Below, piece after piece: positions 54,027-63,261 of a DNA stretch of 64,000 nucleotides. The translations under genes and the position numbers were made by a program. The notes beneath the pieces are model-generated. The model ran no database searches and was not told the DNA's origin. It saw only the letters and a program-made list of their open reading frames with translations. Location of the stretch: assembly GCA_963576565.1 (NCBI GenBank), contig OY755042.1, positions 2,064,001 through 2,128,000 of the forward strand. Reading direction: 5' to 3'. How positions within the stretch are numbered: the first letter of the stretch is position 1; each line of letters begins with the position of its first letter. This DNA comes from Aspidapion aeneum (taxonomy: Eukaryota > Arthropoda > Insecta > Coleoptera > Brentidae).

Positions 54027-55266
54027 CACGGTAAAAAAATTGTCTTAGATCAAAGCATATTGATTTGAATTAAAATAATTTGTGCTTTCCTATTCACCAA
54101 GAGAATATTTTTTTGATCTAGAATAACAAATGTCTTGCCTTTTATGTTAATGTGAAACAGAAATTGTTTTATTATGAATTGGAATTGAATTAATCTAAAG
54201 CACAGTTTTCTCTGGAAGCAAAATATTACTTATATGAAGACAATTTGCTTTGTTACAAGATGGAGTATGTCTACTTCTCGCCCAGTTAAAATTGGTTTGC
54301 ATAGCGGACTGTAAATCGAAATTAGAATTTTATATTTTATTTTATTTTTTTTTAGAATTATTATGGATTATGTTTATTTTAATTTTACAAGCATTTAAGT
54401 TGGCCGGTAATATCAAGCTGAAAGGGTAGAAATTTCCCTAAATAAAAATATATGATTACCAAAAAACCAGCTCCGCTCAAAACTTAGCACTAAAATTATC
54501 ACTTGCTGCTGTATTGTCTTCATTCCAGATCCTGGAAGGCCTTCCAAAGAGATGACTCCATGTGTCCAGCTTCTATTCCAGTAATATTGAGCACACGCGT
54601 ATTCGCGCTAATTAGCAAAAGTGAAAATTTTATTGTGTGTTTGGTTTAATGTTAAATATATTGATATTAATCATAGCCGAAAAACGTGCAGGCGAGATTC
54701 ATTGTCACGTATTTCTTACCAGAAAAAATGCATTGTTTTTCTTTATTTGTAAACTGTTCGGTTGATCGTGAGAGAGACTCGCTGAAGGCGCGAAGGCTAC
54801 TATTTTTCATTATTGAATTCACAAGCGAGTTCGGGCATATATGTCCAGTTTTAACTTTTAGAAGGGCGCTAAGGGAGTTTCACTGGTGTATTTTGTTTTA
54901 ATTTAAAAGTAGAAAAATGGATTTAAGATTTTATTTTTAATTATAATTATTTTAACAATTAATTAACCATTTAATTATGATTGATTAGCGTAACTTATAG
55001 GAAGGCCTAATTAATTTAAAAGGCCGTATTTAAAAATATAGTAAAAACAAAAAAATGCTTAAAAAATAAAATTAAACAAAATAAATTATTTTTTAAATAA
55101 ATAATAAACAATTGAGGAAGAAAAATAAAGTCTCATTTCAAGACTAAACGCTGCGTTGAACTAAAGAGAAATATTTTAATTCAAAACAAATTATTTTAAG
55201 GTAGGTAAATCAATTTATTCAAGAAAAAAAAACGTGTTTTCATTGTAGAGAAAATTTTTTACCGTT
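54027..55266. mobile_element. Probable 1.2-kb element with ACGGTAAAAAA ends
   Basis: ACGGTAAAAAAATTGTC at 54029 is matched in reverse complement by GAAAATTTTTTACCGT near 55251-55265. The inner words TTGAATTAAAATAATTTGTG and CAAATTATTTTAAGG are also inverted partners. Low complexity weakens the case. The 71-residue frame at 54686-54901 inside has no domain. Confidence 0.45.
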
Positions 55267-55269
55267 TAT

Positions 55270-55824
55270 CTAACTTCCTAGAGCTCTTCCAAATTTTAAT
55301 TCATTGCTCTTTATGATAGATTATAAAATACTATATTTTTTTCATCTGAACAAGTAAAAACTTATTATTTACATAAAAGAGTTTTTGAGATAGTGCTCTT
55401 AAAAGGTCGCAACAAACCAAAATTTATCAAAGCAAACCAATAAAAATTTTTCTAAACTTATGTTTTTTATATATTTTTTCTTTTTTTAGTTAAATTGGGA
55501 GGAATATAATATAACTTTTTTTTGTTTTGCACTAGTGAGTCAGATGTAAAAACATAATATGTCCCCAGGATATTACTTATTTAATTTTCAATTTTCAAAA
55601 ATTTTTTTAGAAACTTATAAGGAAAGTTACCTTTTTGCCCGCACACTTTATCTTGTTATAATCTTTAATTTTTGTTTCTAATATAAGTTTTCTTTTATGG
55701 CGCGATAAAAAAGAGACTTGTTATATTCAGTATTTTCCTGCTCTTGCTAATCTAGTGTCGGTTCTAAAATAGCAAAAAAAACCATTTTTTTATCTAAAAA
55801 TGTTGTTTACTTTAGCCAATTTTC
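55270..55824. other. No recognised feature
   Basis: AT-rich spacer before the hAT copies. Confidence 0.4.
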
Positions 55825-55832
55825 ACCCCAAC

Positions 55833-57032
55833 CATTGGCGTAGCTAGGGGGGGGGGCAGGGGGGCCTGGCCCCTCCTGAAGTCCCTCAGGCCCCCCCTAA
55901 GATATTTTAGGCCTCCCCTACCGACTACTAGTAAAAGAACATGACGCGGAAAATACATACTTTTCTATTATTATTCGGGAAATATTCAAATAAAATAGGT
56001 GCATTAAAATTTAAAATCATTCAGAAAATGTTTACATTTCAGGAAAAAGCCCTTGTCTTGCGAAATTAGGCTTTTTCTCTTTAAATTATCGGTAACTTTT
56101 CTGCACTTATGCAATTTCCCGAAAATATTTTTTAAATTTAAACATAATTATGCATGTTGAATATTTCATACATATTGGCGACATCTTGTAAAATATTATA
56201 GAAGTGTAAGTTAAATTTCGCATTTAATAAAGACAGCGACCTTTGCCCCTCTGTTTCCGAAATCGGGTTGTAGATGTCGTAAGGTTATAAAAGACCTTTT
56301 TAAACTGTTTTTCTAAAATAAATATAATTATCTTTTTAGTTTTTTTGAGGTTAGCGTTTAGTGTCTTATGAAAATTTTCCGATTTTGGTGACAATTTCAT
56401 AACCATTTTCATATTAAGTTTTCCCACGTCGTTAAATGGAATAAATTCGTCGAGCAATACCGGAAAATTTTTAATATTAATACTTCTACTCTAAGAGCAG
56501 AAATGACCGTTTTAAAGAATTGTATTTTTCGGTTAAATCAAACTGTTGGTCATGATTCTATCAAACAACATATAGCAGAAAACACCTATCCAAACCTCTA
56601 CCAACTTTTTAAAGTTGCGAGTATTCTTCCAATTTCAAGTGCAACTTGCGAGAGGTCTTTCTCTGCCATGAGGAGAGTTTTTAATTGGCTTAGAACAACT
56701 ATGACTCAAGAGAGACACTTAGGTTTGTCATTGTTATTCATAGAAAAAGATGTTGAGGTCGACTTAGACAGTATGGTAGACGCTTTCAGTCAGCGACGTA
56801 GAAAACTTTCTTTGTAGAATTGCTGAATACCATACTTCCTGTGTATACATATAAATAAGTTGGTAAATGTATTATTAAATTTGTTATATTAAAATATTAG
56901 AACATTTAATGCGCGTATTTTTTTTTATTCATTGCACACTTTGCACGACTCTTTAAAACCTATGTTTGCTTTTTGTTCAAGATAGACCGGGGCCACGGCC
57001 CCCCCTGAAAAGCAAGGCTAGCTACGCCAATG
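55833..57032 (+). mobile_element. hAT element, deletion derivative, copy 1
   Basis: Ends CATTGGCGTAGCTAGG and GCTAGCTACGCCAATG, flanked by the 8-bp duplication ACCCCAAC (55825-55832, 57033-57040), the hAT hallmark. 1200 bp. Inside, only the C-terminal part of the transposase remains. Both ends are followed by G/C runs of the type GGGGCCTGGCCCC. Confidence 0.92.
56390..56817 (+). pseudogene. hAT transposase C-terminus (dimerisation domain), copy 1
   Basis: The ATG at 56503 gives 104 residues, but the open frame extends upstream to about 56392 (HVVKWNKFVEQYRK and following). Key blocks: YPNLYQLFKVASILPISSAT, CERSFSAMRRVFNWLRTTMT and QERHLGLSLLFIEKDVEVDL. These are the hAT family dimerisation motif, closest in style to ZMYM-type hAT proteins. 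The zinc finger and catalytic parts are absent, so it is non-autonomous. Confidence 0.88.
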
Positions 57033-57337
57033 ACCCCAACGTGTAAAACAGGCTTTAAAGTGTTCTAAAATATGAGCCATCGTTTGTAACATAACACGAT
57101 GACGTGTATGGTGGCCGTAAATAATTTTTCTTCTGCAACTTAACGCGGTTTTTCATCATAATTCAGAACAAGGGACGGGCGCGGCGCACAAGGCTCAGGA
57201 TGTGTTTTTATGGCCTACACGTTGTTACAAGTGGAGATTGAGGTGTAACTTTCAGGAATACTTTATCTGATATTTTTATGAGTAATTTTGACAGCAATTT
57301 TTTTTTACTATTACCCAAACCCCGAATAAGTTGTTGA

Positions 57338-57357
57338 CAGTGGCGTGGAGTGCTCAT
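57338..57357 (+). mobile_element. Possible end of another hAT-like element at the copy 2 target
   Basis: CAGTGGCGTGGAGTGCTCAT, continuing after the hAT copy 2 with CAAAGCAGGG, has the look of a CAGTGGCGT-type inverted terminus. hAT copy 2 seems to have landed in it. The other end was not found. Confidence 0.35.
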
Positions 57358-58547
57358 CAATGGCGTAGCTAGGGGGGGTGGGCAGGAGGGGGGGCCTGGC
57401 CCCCCCTGAGGTCCCTCAGGCCCCCCTAAGATATTTTAGGCCTCCCCTACTGACTACTAGTAAAAGAACATGACGCTGAAAATACATACTTTTCTATTAT
57501 TATTCGGGAAATATTCAAATAAAATAGGTGCATTAAAATTTAAAATCATTCAGATAATGTTCACATTTTAGGAAAAAGCCCTTGTCTTGCGGAATAAGGC
57601 TTTTTCTCTTAAAATTATCGGTAACTTTTCTGCACTTATGCAATTTCCCGAAAATATTTTTTAAATTTAAACATAATTATGCATATTGAATATTTCATAC
57701 ATATTGGCGACATCTTGTAAAATATTATAGAAGTGTAAGTTGAATTTCGCATTTAATAAAGACTTTGCCCCTCTGTTTCCGAAATCGGGTTGTAGATGTC
57801 GTAAGGTTATAAAAGACCTTTTTAAACTGTTTTTCTAAAATAAATATAATAATCTTTTTAGTTTTTTTGAGGTTAGCGTTTAGTGTCTTATGGAAATTTT
57901 CCGATTTTGGTGACAATTTCATAACCATTTTCGTATTAAGTTTTCCCACGTCGTTAAATGAAATAAATTCGTCGAGCAATACCGGGAAATTTTTAATATT
58001 AATACTTCTGCTCTTAGAGCGTTTACCGTTTTAAAGAATTGTATTTTTCGGTTAAATCAAACTGTTGGTCATGATTCTATCAAACAACATATAGCAGAAA
58101 ACACCTATCCAAACCTCTACCAACTTTTTAAAGTTGCGAGTATTCTTCCAATTTCAAGTGCAACTTGCGAGAGGTCTTTCTCTGCCATGAGGAGAGTTTT
58201 TAATTGGCTTAGAACAACTATGACTCAAGACACTCAGGTTTGTCAATGTTATTCATAGAAAAAGATGTTGAGGTCGACTTAGACAGTGTGGTAGACGCTT
58301 TCAGTCAGCGACGTAGAAAACTTTCTTTGTAGAATTGCTGAATTACATACTTCCTGTGTATACATATAAATAAGTTGGTAAATGTATTATTAAATTTGTT
58401 ATATTAAAATATTAGAACATTTAATGCGCGTATTTTTTTTTATTCATTGCACACTTTGCACGACTCTTTAAAACCTATGTTTGCTTTTTGTTCAAGATAG
58501 ACCGGGGCCATGGCCCCCCCTGAAAAGCAAGGCTAGCTGCGCCAATG
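57358..58547 (+). mobile_element. hAT element, deletion derivative, copy 2
   Basis: Ends CAATGGCGTAGCTAGG and GCTAGCTGCGCCAATG with 8-bp duplication GTGCTCAT (57350-57357, 58548-58555). 1190 bp, nearly identical in plan to copy 1 and only 325 bp away in the same orientation. Small indels distinguish them. Confidence 0.92.
57890..58331 (+). pseudogene. hAT transposase C-terminus, copy 2
   Basis: Same region as in copy 1. Here the segment GCGTTTACCG replaces GCAGAAATGACCG, removing the ATG, and a deletion after ATGACTCAAGA (missing GAGA and more) shifts the frame before the HLGLSLLFIE block. More decayed than copy 1. Confidence 0.82.
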
Positions 58548-58683
58548 GTGCTCATCAAAGCAGGGTAGGCAAAAATTCGTAAAATTAAAAAAATTCTTAC
58601 ATACCAAGCTAATACAAAAAAGCTCTCAACTGTCATTAAAATTTTTATTTTAATAAAACTTAAGATTGATGATATTAAAAAAC

Positions 58684-58870
58684 TCAAAAACACATTATAA
58701 AGTTTAAAATAAACCTTTTTTTTATCAGTCCAATTCGTCGATTTACTTCAAATGTTTTTAAGAAAACTGGAATTGTTTTTAAATGTCGCACACAGTTTTC
58801 GCTTTCACTACTCAGCCACTTATATAATACTGATTTTATATTATAGTGTTTAGCTATTTGTCTTATGTTC
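58684..58870 (-). pseudogene. Penelope linker fragment, inverted
   Basis: The minus-strand frame has IRQIAKHYNIKSVLY, the inverted counterpart of IRRIAKHYNIKPVF on the plus strand. The two meet in a palindrome centred near 58877. Beyond it the sequence is not recognisable. It marks a head-to-head joint of two truncated Penelope copies or an inverted terminal repeat. Confidence 0.65.
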
Positions 58871-59430
58871 AAGGGATTTCGGAAAACATAAGACGAATAG
58901 CTAAACACTATAATATAAAACCAGTATTTTCTTCGGGAAATACGATAAGAAGTTTTGTAACTAAAACAAAACCAGACAATCCCTCAAATAATAAGGAATG
59001 TATTTACCAAATCCCGTGTGAGTGTGGTAAATCATATGTAGGTGAAACGAAACGCCCTCTTCAGGTTAGAGTAAATGAACATCTAAAAAGTACCCAATTA
59101 GGGGATATTGAAAAATCCGGTTTAGCAGATCATGCATGGTCAAATGATCACAGGATTCAGTGGTCAGAAGCTAAAGTTTTACATAAGGAGTCGCATTGGC
59201 GAAAACGAAAGTTTATTGGAGCTGCGTTTATAATGCAGAATAAAGAAGTTTTCAGTCAACCAAGCACGGACATACCAAATATTTGGAAACCACTCCTTAA
59301 GGAAAACAGGCGTCTTAGGATTAAAAGGGGGCGGGTCGTCACACCTGACTGCACACCAAGTAGTATAAGTAGTAGCCTAAAGACTAGATTGTTTAGTTTA
59401 CACTTGATAACGGTTAGAGATACTTACTAA
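58846..59430 (+). pseudogene. Penelope-like GIY-YIG endonuclease, 194 codons
   Basis: C-terminal endonuclease half of a Penelope ORF with the linker ISENIRRIAKHYNIKPVFSS (residues 11-30). The zinc-type and GIY-YIG core is CIYQIPCECGKSYVGETKRP (52-71), followed by RVNEH with the catalytic Arg at 75. H96 and H102 lie in the LADHAWSNDHRI block. The catalytic, metal-binding Glu expected in the RKxxEAxxI helix is Gly at residue 125 (codon GGA, 59218-59220), a single-base change from GAA. The frame is otherwise open, so the copy is young but its nuclease should be dead. No RT lies upstream. Confidence 0.9.
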
Positions 59431-59444
59431 CCGAAACGTCGTGT
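59400..59444 (+). ncRNA. Decayed hammerhead motif just after the Penelope frame
   Basis: Stem I ACAC/GTGT (59400-59403, 59441-59444), core TTGATAA in place of CTGATGA (two transitions, including G8 to A), one extra C, stem II GGTTAG-loop-CTAACC (six pairs, 59412-59432), GAA, ACGT, C17 (59440). All stems are kept but the catalytic box is damaged. It overlaps the last codons of the endonuclease frame, and AATAAATAAAG follows at about 59450. Confidence 0.6.
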
Positions 59445-59470
59445 TTTAAAATAAATAAAGACAATGGAAG

Positions 59471-59900
59471 TCCGAAATTTTATTTCTATATTATAAATGA
59501 TTTATTTAATCCAAATTAATGTTTACCGTGTTTTATATGATTTTTTATTTGCAGTCGTAAAAATTATGAATACTAAGTATTATTGCTTATAAAAATATGC
59601 TTAGACTATTTTATTTATTTAATTAAATTTAAATTTTGTGTAGACTAAAGTTAATTCATCTAACGCATAAAAACTAGCGTCACTATTCGAGGTAATTGTG
59701 TCAAAAAATTTGATGCTGCGTGTAATTTGGTACATATGTGCTGGTCAACAGAGCTTATGGATTTATGAAAAGCATTTTGCCTATTTTACGACCCAACATT
59801 AATTTAAGGGTAGCGGTAGGTGTGTATTATGGAAAATTCCGAATAGTTTATCAATCTCATAGTCCCGATTTTAAACTTTACTAAGTTTTATGGGTAGACA
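59471..59900. other. No recognised feature
   Basis: AT-rich spacer between the Penelope fragment and the 37-bp-TIR element. Confidence 0.4.
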
Positions 59901-59907
59901 ACGGCGT

Positions 59908-59930
59908 AACTACAGGGGGTGGGCCGGGAC
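59908..59930 (+). repeat. Left part of a split GGCGTAACTACAGG repeat unit
   Basis: GGCGTAACTACAGGGGGTGG and GCCGGGAC are continued after the 59931-62560 insertion by CCTACCAGAGCTTTGCAGGC at 62561. The intact neighbour at 62850 shows the undisturbed join GAGACCCTACCAGAG. Confidence 0.75.
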
Positions 59931-60139
59931 GCATATTCATATCTATCACCTGGAATAGCGATTCGAACGAGCCCGAGTTCAGTTCTTATCCATCACATAT
60001 TATCAACGCGTCTTCATAATCAGCATGTGTAATCGCGATATTTTAGTACAGTGAATAATTTTTAAATGCCTCCTTAGATATCAAAAATGCAATTTTCACA
60101 ATTTTTGTGTGTGTCTGCCATCACGCAAATATTGCCAAG

Positions 60140-60232
60140 CTGATTTTGATGAGGTGGTAAAAATAATTCGAATCGAACCGAACTATTGTTCCGAGCCGAA
60201 CCGAACCATTGTTTCGAACCGAACCGAACCCT
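60140..60232 (+). repeat. CGAACCGAACC short repeat
   Basis: Imperfect repeats of CGAACCGAAC separated by ATTGTTTCGA-like words. The same pentamer-type repeat occurs at 29620-29650 and 29695-29710 inside the Foldback-like element. Confidence 0.65.
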
Positions 60233-60457
60233 AAACAGTGAATACAACTTACCTCCGTTTCTTCTTCCGTTGACAAGTTCACTCTGAATGAACAATCATC
60301 AATGTGATGGTATATAACTATATGTTGAGGGTAAAAATAAGCTCATCTTTTTGGCAAAATAAGACAAAAGCACATGGCTCGCTACACAGCTGAAGTTGAA
60401 CTAAATTTTATTTTCGCGATTGCGTGTGCTAGTTATGAAGGCGCGTTGCTTAACAAG

Positions 60458-61244
60458 TTTTTTTTTATTTGTCAAACACACTGTGTTTTCTTTATTACAA
60501 TCTAGTCAGTAAGACTAATTAGCAATTTTGTTTTAACTTAATTTACTAGAAAAGTCAGATTTAAACTTAGGGTTCACTCAACAGTTCTCCCCGCTTTGGT
60601 TAGTCTGTAACTCACAATTGTGTTGTGTTTATAGCATTATTTTGTTTTATGTGTAATTCACTTAGTTTACTAGCTCAAACGGCTTCACTCTTTTTAGTCT
60701 TCGAACTAGCATAGTATTGTCTAGAAGCTGAATTGCTTCCACATTCACATGCCGATGGAGTCTATCTTCATGGTTTTTTGCGTACTTTTTTATAGTCTCT
60801 GCTACAGTTTCGATTTTTAGATCTCGATGAAGGTCACTATTTCGAACGTACCAAGGTGCATTCACAATGTTTCTTAATACTTTATTTTGAAATCTCTGTA
60901 CAACTAGAATGTTACTCTCTTTAGCACAACCCCATAGTTGAATACCATATGGCCATACTGGTTTCAGTATTTGTCTATAAAGCAGTAACTTATTATGAAT
61001 TGTTAAATTGGACTTCCTTCCAATTAGCCAGTTCATTTTTCTATACCTTATCTCAAGTTCTTCTTTTTTTTTCTTAACATGTGCTTTCCAGCGCAATTTG
61101 GCATCAAGTGTCATACCTAGATATTTTGCCTGATTCGAATATGGTACTGGAATGTTGTTAATTGTTATTTGTATGTGATTTATATTTTTGTTTGTAAAAT
61201 CAACATGAATTCATTTGGTTTCATTTAATTTTATTCGCCACTTT
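60458..61244 (-). mobile_element. Jockey-clade LINE, 5'-truncated, 13-bp target duplication
   Basis: GTTGCTTAACAAG flanks both sides (60445-60457 and 61245-61257). The plus strand begins with a T run at 60458, that is, the poly(A) tail of a minus-strand element. Truncation falls within the reverse transcriptase region. The insertion splits the arm of the surrounding foldback. Confidence 0.92.
60662..61114 (-). pseudogene. Jockey ORF2 C-terminal region
   Basis: Open for 150 residues after a start inside the YLGMTLDAKL block. Key Jockey words in order: KMNWLIGRKSNLTIHNKLLL, ILKPVWPYGIQLWG, VLRNIVNAPWYVRNSDLHRD and NHEDRLHRHVNVEAIQLLDN, then RRLKRVKPFELVN and stop. The natural C-terminus is present. 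The frame continues upstream of the ATG for about 40 codons to the truncation. It lacks the endonuclease and catalytic RT motifs. Confidence 0.9.
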
Positions 61245-61729
61245 GTTGCTTAACAAGTGATAGATAAGAGCCTAGGTTCGGCATACGTTCGGGCTCACCC
61301 GATTCGCTATTGCAGGTGATAGATATGAATATGCATGCCGGACCTAGGCTCTTATCTATCACTTGTTAGCAACGCGCCTTCATAACTAGTAGACGCAATC
61401 GCGAAAATAATATGTTAGTTCACCTTCAGCTGTGTAGCGAGCCATGTGCTTTAGTCTTATTTTGCAAAAAAGATGAGCTTATTTTTACCCTTAACATATA
61501 GTTGCCATCACAAACATTGTGAAAATTGCATTTTTGATATCTAAGTAGGTATTTAAAGATTATTCTATGTACTAAAATATCGCGATTGCACATGCTGGTT
61601 ATGAAGACGCGTTGATAACATGTGATGGATCAGAGCTGCGCTCGAGCTCGCTTGATGCGCGACACCAAGTGATAGATATGAATATAACAAGCGATGGATT
61701 AGAACTGAGTTCGGGCTCGACCCTGAGGT

Positions 61730-61775
61730 CTTCGGTAGAAGGCTTCGAGAAAAATCGGTAGATTTCGGTAGATTT
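61730..61775 (+). repeat. TCGGTAGATT short repeats
   Basis: ATCGGTAGATTTCGGTAGAT at 61754-61773; related AAATCGGTAGA words recur at 62430-62510. Small satellite-like words inside the element. Confidence 0.5.
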
Positions 61776-61911
61776 TTTAATCATCTCAGCAAGCAGTGCT
61801 GGAGAACTATCGATAGTTTGGATTTTAGTAGGTAAATTGTATTTCTACGATTTGTTTTTACTGACAAAATACCAACATTAAGAATTAAATAAAAAAATTA
61901 GGTACATACTA

Positions 61912-62187
61912 GGGACCTATTGCAATAAAGCCAGAAACAAATTGGGCCGGGCACTATATTGGTAGTTTCGCATTAAAAACTATCTGTTGATCTTTCAAAA
62001 TTGACATACCAAAGTCGACTTTAGAAATCCAGTCATTTATTTTCCATTAATTGTGGCGTCACTATTAATTCCGGCTCTTATAATATACAATGGCCTTATT
62101 TTGAAAGAAGAAAGCTGTTCTTATAATGTGAAACTGTCAATATAGTGCCCGGCACAATTTGTGCCTGGCTTTCTTGCAATAGGTCCC
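61912..62187. mobile_element. GGGACCTATTGCAATA MITE, complete copy 2
   Basis: Ends GGGACCTATTGCAATAAAGC and CTTGCAATAGGTCCC, flanked by TA (61910-61911, 62188-62189). 276 bp. It differs from copy 1 by a small insertion after AAAGCCAG. It is nested in the 59931-62560 element. Confidence 0.85.
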
Positions 62188-62560
62188 TATTAGGTAGATA
62201 ATATTATAAAAAAACCTCAGGGTTTATAATTGCGTGATCTTTAATGCCGCTTGCGGCTGCCGGCTGAGTATATCGCAAAATCCAAGAGATGGCGCCATAA
62301 ATACACTTTTAAAAACAATGGCTTGAAATAAAAGGATCTTACATAAAAAGAATATTTTATTTATGGTGTTTTTTTTAATCGCGATTACGAGGCGTATCAA
62401 AAAAAAAACAAGTTTAGATTGAAAAAAGAAAATCGGTAGAAAACTATGGTAATTCGGTATATCGTAAAGTAAAAGGCTAAATCGGTAGATCTACCGAAAA
62501 ATCGGTAGAGAAGGCAACACTGGTTCGAATCGCTATTCCAGGTGATAGATATGAATATGC

Positions 62561-63185
62561 CCTACCAGAGCTTTGCAGGCCCCCCTCCCAGAAAATTGAA
62601 CCGAACCAAATTTTTCAAAACAATATTTAATATTAACAACTTTGGTCATTAGTGATTAAATATCGTTTAGTTAAATTTTTTTAAGCAATCTTTATAAAGC
62701 ATCCATAAAGCGAAAACTTAGTATTTTTTTGTATAATTATCTCCGAATTTTGACCTGCGGCGCCAATCCAGATTTCAGTTCTTGTTTGTCCGATTACCTC
62801 ATTTATATTTAAAAACCCGTTCGCAAAATACGTCAGTAAAAAAAAACGGCGTAACTACAGGAGGGCCTGGGTGGGCCGAGACCCTACCAGAGCTTTCCAG
62901 CCCCCCCTCCCAAAAAATTGAAGCAACCAAATTGTTTAAAACAATATTCAATAATAATAATTTTGGTCATTAGTCATTAAATATCGTTTAGTTAATTTTT
63001 TTTAAGCAATCTTTATAAAGCATCCATAAAGCGAAAACTTAGCATTTTTTTGTTATAATTATCTCCGAATTTTGACCTGCGACGCCAATCCAGAATAAGT
63101 TCTAAATCTCCCCCAAATTCAGTCCTTTTTGCCCGATAACCTCATTTATATTTAAAAACCCGTCAAAATACGTCAGTCGTTGTCG
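62561..63185 (+). repeat. Two tandem units of a GGCGTAACTACAGG repeat
   Basis: Unit 1 (continued from 59908-59930) covers 62561-62845 and unit 2 covers 62850-63185. Both contain CCTACCAGAGCTTT, GGTCATTAGT, TTTATAAAGCATCCATAAAG, TTTTGACCTGCG and CCTCATTTATATTTAAAAAC. Divergence is modest. The 63-residue frame 62782-62973 spans the joint and is not a gene. Confidence 0.75.
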
Positions 63186-63261
63186 GTCTCGTTGTCTGTC
63201 GCTCACTTTGTAGTCACTGAAACACAGAAACTTCTGCGCCGATAATAATGATATTTATTTT

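Larger units (their letters stand above)
59931..62560. mobile_element. 2.6-kb element with perfect 37-bp terminal inverted repeats and nested insertions
   Basis: GCATATTCATATCTATCACC then TGGAATAGCGATTCGAA at 59931-59967 is repeated perfectly in reverse complement at 62524-62560. Internally, 60000-60457 and 61258-61640 are long inverted arms (AGCTCATCTTTTTGGCAAAA against TTTTGCAAAAAAGATGAGCT; GGCGCGTTGC against GCAACGCGCC). Extra copies of the terminus occur near 61303-61331. A Jockey copy (60458-61244) and a MITE (61912-62187) are nested inside. No transposase. No clear target duplication at the outer ends. Confidence 0.78.

Noticed and set aside
56224..56457. Minus-strand frames of 77 and 84 residues repeated in both hAT copies (56224-56457, 57725-57979)
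   Set aside because: Antisense to the recognisable hAT transposase frame; shared only because the two copies are homologous.
62521..62531. GGTTCGAATCG as a tRNA B box
   Set aside because: It is part of the perfect 37-bp inverted terminus; no cloverleaf or A box lies at the right distance.
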